Origin: Cellulomonas fulva
Lineage (GTDB): Bacteria > Actinomycetota > Actinomycetes > Actinomycetales > Cellulomonadaceae
Reading direction: 5' to 3'
Assembly (NCBI RefSeq): GCF_018531375.1
Contig: NZ_JAHBOH010000002.1
Location: 62,001 to 126,000, forward strand
DNA: 64,000 bases
The notes under the pieces are model-generated. The model made no database searches. It was not told where the DNA came from and saw only the letters and a list, made by a program, of their open reading frames with translations. A program made the position numbers and the translations under genes. Numbering within the stretch: the first letter of the stretch is position 1; each line of letters starts with the position of its first letter. Shown one piece after another: positions 61,255-64,000 of this stretch.

Positions 61255-62288
61255 GCCGGCGCGTCCTGGTCCGCGGTGCCCAGCCGGCTGGCCAGTATCC
61301 GCCGGAAGGAGTCGACGCGCGCGGCCCGCGCCGCGCGCTCCTCCTCTTCCGCGGCGGCGGCGACCCAGTCGTCCAGCCCGCAGTCGGGCGCGTCCGCGGC
61401 GTGCGTGCAGCCGCGCGGGCAGTCGTCGGCCGCCACCTGTGCGAGGTCGGCGAACGCCTGCAGCAGGTGGTTGGGGTCGACGTGCGCGAGCCCGAAGGAC
61501 CGGACGCCGGGCGTGTCGATGACCCACGTCGGCTCGGCCTCGTCGGGTACGCGCAGCGCGATCGCGGACGTCGAGGTGTGCCGCCCGCGGCCGGTGACCA
61601 CGTTGACGACGCCGGTGGCCCGGCGCGCGTCCGGCACCAGCGCGTTGACCAGCGTGGACTTGCCGACGCCGGAGTGCCCGACCAGGACGGACGTCCGGCC
61701 GGCGAGCGCGGCGCGCAGGTCGGGCAGGCCGTGGATCGTCCGCCGGTCGCGCGGGCCTTCCGTGCGCGTGACCACGACCCGCACGCCGACCGGCGCGTAC
61801 ATCCCGACGAGCTCGGCGGGGTCCGCCAGGTCGGCCTTCGTGAGCGCGAGCAGCGCGTCCATCCCGGCGTCGTACGCCGCCGCGACGCAGCGGTCGATCA
61901 TGCGCGTGCGCGGCTCGGGGTCCGCGAGCGCGGTGACGATGACGAGCTGGTCGGCGTTCGCGACGATCACGCGCTCGACCGGGTCGGTGTCGTCGGCCGT
62001 CCGCCGCAGGACCGTGCGCCGCTCACCGATCCGCACGATGCGGGACAGCGAGCCCTCGGCGCCCGACGTGTCGCCGACCAGGTCCACCCGGTCGCCCGGG
62101 ACCACGCGCTCGCGGCCGAGCTCGCGCGCCTTCATCGCGGTCGCCCGGCGCTCGTCGGGCCCGTCGGCGTCGACGAGCACGGCGTACCGGCCGCGGTCGA
62201 CGCCGGTCACCATGGCGCGCTCCGCGTCGGCGTGCTCCGGGCGCTGCTTGGTCCGCGGTCGCGACCCCTTGCCGGGCCGGATCCGCAC
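61245..62288 (-). CDS. rsgA: Ribosome small subunit-dependent GTPase A
   Basis: 347 residues from GTG 62288. A circularly permuted GTPase that checks late 30S assembly. G4 is LALTKADLAD, G1 VLVGHSGVGKSTLVNAL and G3 VIDTPGVRSFGLAH; an OB fold precedes them. The zinc finger is DDCPRGCTHAADAPDC. Family N-termini usually extend further (an RRQYDESDVRIRPG reading is present upstream), and CTG at 62321, overlapping the aroA stop as CTGA, could be the real start. It follows aroA directly. Confidence 0.92.
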   Translation of the reverse strand: MRIRPGKGSRPRTKQRPEHADAERAMVTGVDRGRYAVLVDADGPDERRATAMKARELGRERVVPGDRVDLVGDTSGAEGSLSRIVRIGERRTVLRRTADDTDPVERVIVANADQLVIVTALADPEPRTRMIDRCVAAAYDAGMDALLALTKADLADPAELVGMYAPVGVRVVVTRTEGPRDRRTIHGLPDLRAALAGRTSVLVGHSGVGKSTLVNALVPDARRATGVVNVVTGRGRHTSTSAIALRVPDEAEPTWVIDTPGVRSFGLAHVDPNHLLQAFADLAQVAADDCPRGCTHAADAPDCGLDDWVAAAAEEEERAARAARVDSFRRILASRLGTADQDAPASS

Positions 62289-62317
62289 GTCGCTCTCGTC
62301 GTACTGCCGCCGCGGGG

Positions 62318-63679
62318 TCAGGCCGTGCCCCCGGAAGCCGTGCCCGTCGACGTCGTGCCCGTCGAAGTCGTGCCCGTCGAGGTCGTGTCACCCGCGAGCA
62401 TCGCGTCCCACAGCCCGACGAAGTCGGGGATGGTCTTGGCGGTGGTCGCCACGTCCTCGACCTGCACCCCCGGCACCCGCAGGCCGATCAACGCGCCGGC
62501 CGTCGCCATCCGGTGGTCGGCGTAGGTGCGCCACGTGCCGCCGGACAGCGGCCGCGGCGTGATGACCAGGCCGTCGGCGGTCTGCTCCGCCTGGCCGCCC
62601 AGCCGCGTGATCTCGCTCGCGAGCGCGGCCAGCCGGTCGGTCTCGTGACCGCGCAGGTGCGCGATGCCGCGCAGGCGCGTCGGGGAGTCGGCCAGCACGG
62701 CGAGCGCGGCGATGGTCGGGGCGATCTCGCCCGCGGCGTGCAGGTCCAGGTCGACGCCGCGGATCACGCCGGTGCCGGTGACCGCGAGCTCGTCGCCCAC
62801 CAGCGCGGTCGTCGCGCCCATGCGCTCGAGGATGCCGGGCAGCAGCGCGCCGGGCTGGGTGGTCCGGGCCGGCCAGCCGGGGACGCGCACGGTCCCGCCG
62901 ACGACGAGCGCGGCGCACAGGAACGGCGCGGCGTTGGACAGGTCCGGCTCGACCCGCACGTCGCGGGCGACCACCGGGCCGGGCGCGACCTCCCAGATCG
63001 CCGGCCGCGAGTCGTCGACCTGCACGCCCGCGGCGCGCAGCGTCTCCACGGTCATCTCGATGTGCGGCAGGCTCGGCAGCGTCGGGCCGGTGTGCCGGAC
63101 CACGAGCCCCTGCTCGAACCGCGCGGCCGCGAGCAGCAGCCCGGACACGAACTGGCTCGAGCCCGACGCGTCGACGTCCACGCGACCGCCCCGCACCGAC
63201 CCGTGCCCGTGCACCGTGAACGGCAGCCGCCCGGGCTCGCCCTCCTCGTCGACCCGCACGCCGAGGGCCTGCAGGGCTCGGATCACCGGACCCATGGGCC
63301 GCGCGAGCGCCTCGACGTCGCCCTTGAAGTGCACCGGACCGTCCGCCAGCGCGGCGACCGCCGGCAGGAACCGCATGACCGTGCCGGCCAGTCCGCAGTC
63401 GATCGTGACGTGCCCGCGCAGGGGTCCGGGTGTGACGGCGACGTCGGAGCCCAGGTCCACCGCGACCCCGAGCGTCTCGAGCGCGGACGCCATGAGGCGC
63501 GTGTCGCGGGACAGCAGCGCGGAGCGCAGGCGTCCGGGGCCGTCGGCGAGCGCCGCGAGCACCAGGTAGCGGTTGGTGAGCGACTTCGAGCCGGGGACGT
63601 CCACGCGCGCGTCGAGCGGCGTGCGCGCCGTGGGCGCGGCCCACAGCGGCAGGGAGGTCGGCGGGATCGTCGCAGTCAT
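62318..63679 (-). CDS. aroA: 3-phosphoshikimate 1-carboxyvinyltransferase (EPSP synthase)
   Basis: 453 residues. Sixth step of the shikimate pathway, the glyphosate target. [40 protein letters not shown] and [20 protein letters not shown] are conserved. The LAGTVMRF loop differs from the LGNAGTAMRP of enteric enzymes, as is usual in actinobacteria. The C-terminal tail is a TTSTG repeat encoded by 15-bp units (62340-62384). ATG 63679 diverges from the next gene. Confidence 0.95.
   Translation of the reverse strand: MTATIPPTSLPLWAAPTARTPLDARVDVPGSKSLTNRYLVLAALADGPGRLRSALLSRDTRLMASALETLGVAVDLGSDVAVTPGPLRGHVTIDCGLAGTVMRFLPAVAALADGPVHFKGDVEALARPMGPVIRALQALGVRVDEEGEPGRLPFTVHGHGSVRGGRVDVDASGSSQFVSGLLLAAARFEQGLVVRHTGPTLPSLPHIEMTVETLRAAGVQVDDSRPAIWEVAPGPVVARDVRVEPDLSNAAPFLCAALVVGGTVRVPGWPARTTQPGALLPGILERMGATTALVGDELAVTGTGVIRGVDLDLHAAGEIAPTIAALAVLADSPTRLRGIAHLRGHETDRLAALASEITRLGGQAEQTADGLVITPRPLSGGTWRTYADHRMATAGALIGLRVPGVQVEDVATTAKTIPDFVGLWDAMLAGDTTSTGTTSTGTTSTGTASGGTA
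62340..62384. repeat. Three 15-bp repeats encoding the AroA tail
   Basis: GTGCCCGTCGACGTC-type units at 62340-62354, 62355-62369 and 62370-62384 encode the TTSTG repeats near the AroA C-terminus. They lie beyond the conserved fold, so they are probably neutral. Confidence 0.8.
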
Positions 63680-63728
63680 GGCGCCAGGCTAGTCACCCGG
63701 TCTGCCGGGGAGCGTCTAGGCTCACGCC

Positions 63729-64000
63729 GTGAGCACCCCTGAAACGGACATTCTGACCCTCGGGGCGGCGCCCCGCCCGTCCTCCGACGCCGAGCTCTCC
63801 GCCCGGCTGCGCGATGCGCTCGTCGCCTCCGCGGGCGTGGAGCCTGCGTCGGCCGAGCGCGTGCAGGTCACCGCGACCTCGTCGGGCGCCGACGTCCCCT
63901 CCCTGGCCGTCGACCTGACCGGCGTCACGCTGTCGCCGCGCGAGGCGCGTGCGGCGCAGGGTACGGGCGGGTTCGCCGTCGTGCGGCGCGAGCGCGGCAC
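63729..64000 (+). CDS. Start of a hypothetical protein (cut by window edge)
   Basis: GTG 63729 opens a frame with no stop to the window end (about 90 residues visible). It reads V/M-STPETDILTLGAAPRPSS, then VQVTATSSGADVPSLAVDLT and GVTLSPREARAAQGTGGFAV. The pattern loosely resembles the LmeA/DUF2993 family, but too little is visible. A TAGGCT box ends 6 nt before the GTG, exactly as at lplA, which supports the start. It diverges from aroA. Confidence 0.6.
   Translation, partial: MSTPETDILTLGAAPRPSSDAELSARLRDALVASAGVEPASAERVQVTATSSGADVPSLAVDLTGVTLSPREARAAQGTGGFAVVRRERG

Overview
The window is very GC-rich (third codon positions almost all G or C). Its gene content fits a high-GC Actinomycetota chromosome, most likely of the Cellulomonas type. 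This is an inference from codon use, actinobacterial protein families, sugar-uptake and glycosidase genes, and start codons that sit directly downstream of TAnnnT boxes. No rRNA, tRNA, integrase or insertion sequence was seen, so the genus is not certain.

Layout. 1-6675: a LacI-type repressor diverges from a sugar ABC importer (binding protein, two permeases) and a GH3 glycosidase, with a palindromic operator between them. 6793-10437: two different dihydroxy-acid dehydratases (IlvD) in tandem. 10650-13852: a GH13 alpha-glucosidase, a small winged-helix regulator with a membrane partner and its operator, and a flavin-type oxidase-fold protein. 13940-17976: a duplicated ABC exporter (ATPase-permease twice). 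17996-28607: a lipoprotein, then the branched-chain amino acid block ilvB-ilvN-ilvC, an ASCH protein, leuB, ilvE, a membrane protein and cimA. Both ilvB and cimA are preceded by leader peptides rich in branched-chain codons and by intrinsic terminators, so transcription attenuation is expected. With the ilvD genes, this region covers much of valine, leucine and isoleucine synthesis, the last through citramalate.

28734-46852: housekeeping and small-family genes. These include lplA, two DUF202 proteins, a YggS protein, YccF, YbaK, a VIT-type metal transporter next to a DtxR/IdeR-like box, and a DEAD-box helicase. A glutamine amidotransferase overlaps a DUF488 gene tail to tail. A TDT-family transporter diverges from a LysR regulator, followed by a DUF2236 protein and a flavoprotein disulfide reductase. 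An osmoprotectant ABC importer closes the region; its binding protein appears circularly permuted.

46894-51208: the most unusual stretch. It is a decayed polymorphic-toxin locus: an RHS core without its N-terminus and with a frameshifted toxin tip, followed by displaced HINT and toxin fragments. Three small genes that look like immunity genes each start on the stop codon of the fragment before them. Base composition here is visibly less GC-biased than in the surroundings.

51305-64000: ordinary chromosome resumes. It holds a conserved actinobacterial protein, a DUF1304 protein, a secreted repeat protein, a membrane acyltransferase-like protein, a methyltransferase, a fumarylacetoacetase-family enzyme, gltX, a HAD hydrolase, another methyltransferase, hisN, rsgA, aroA and the start of one more gene. 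Apart from the RHS block there is no gene-free stretch longer than about 300 bases.
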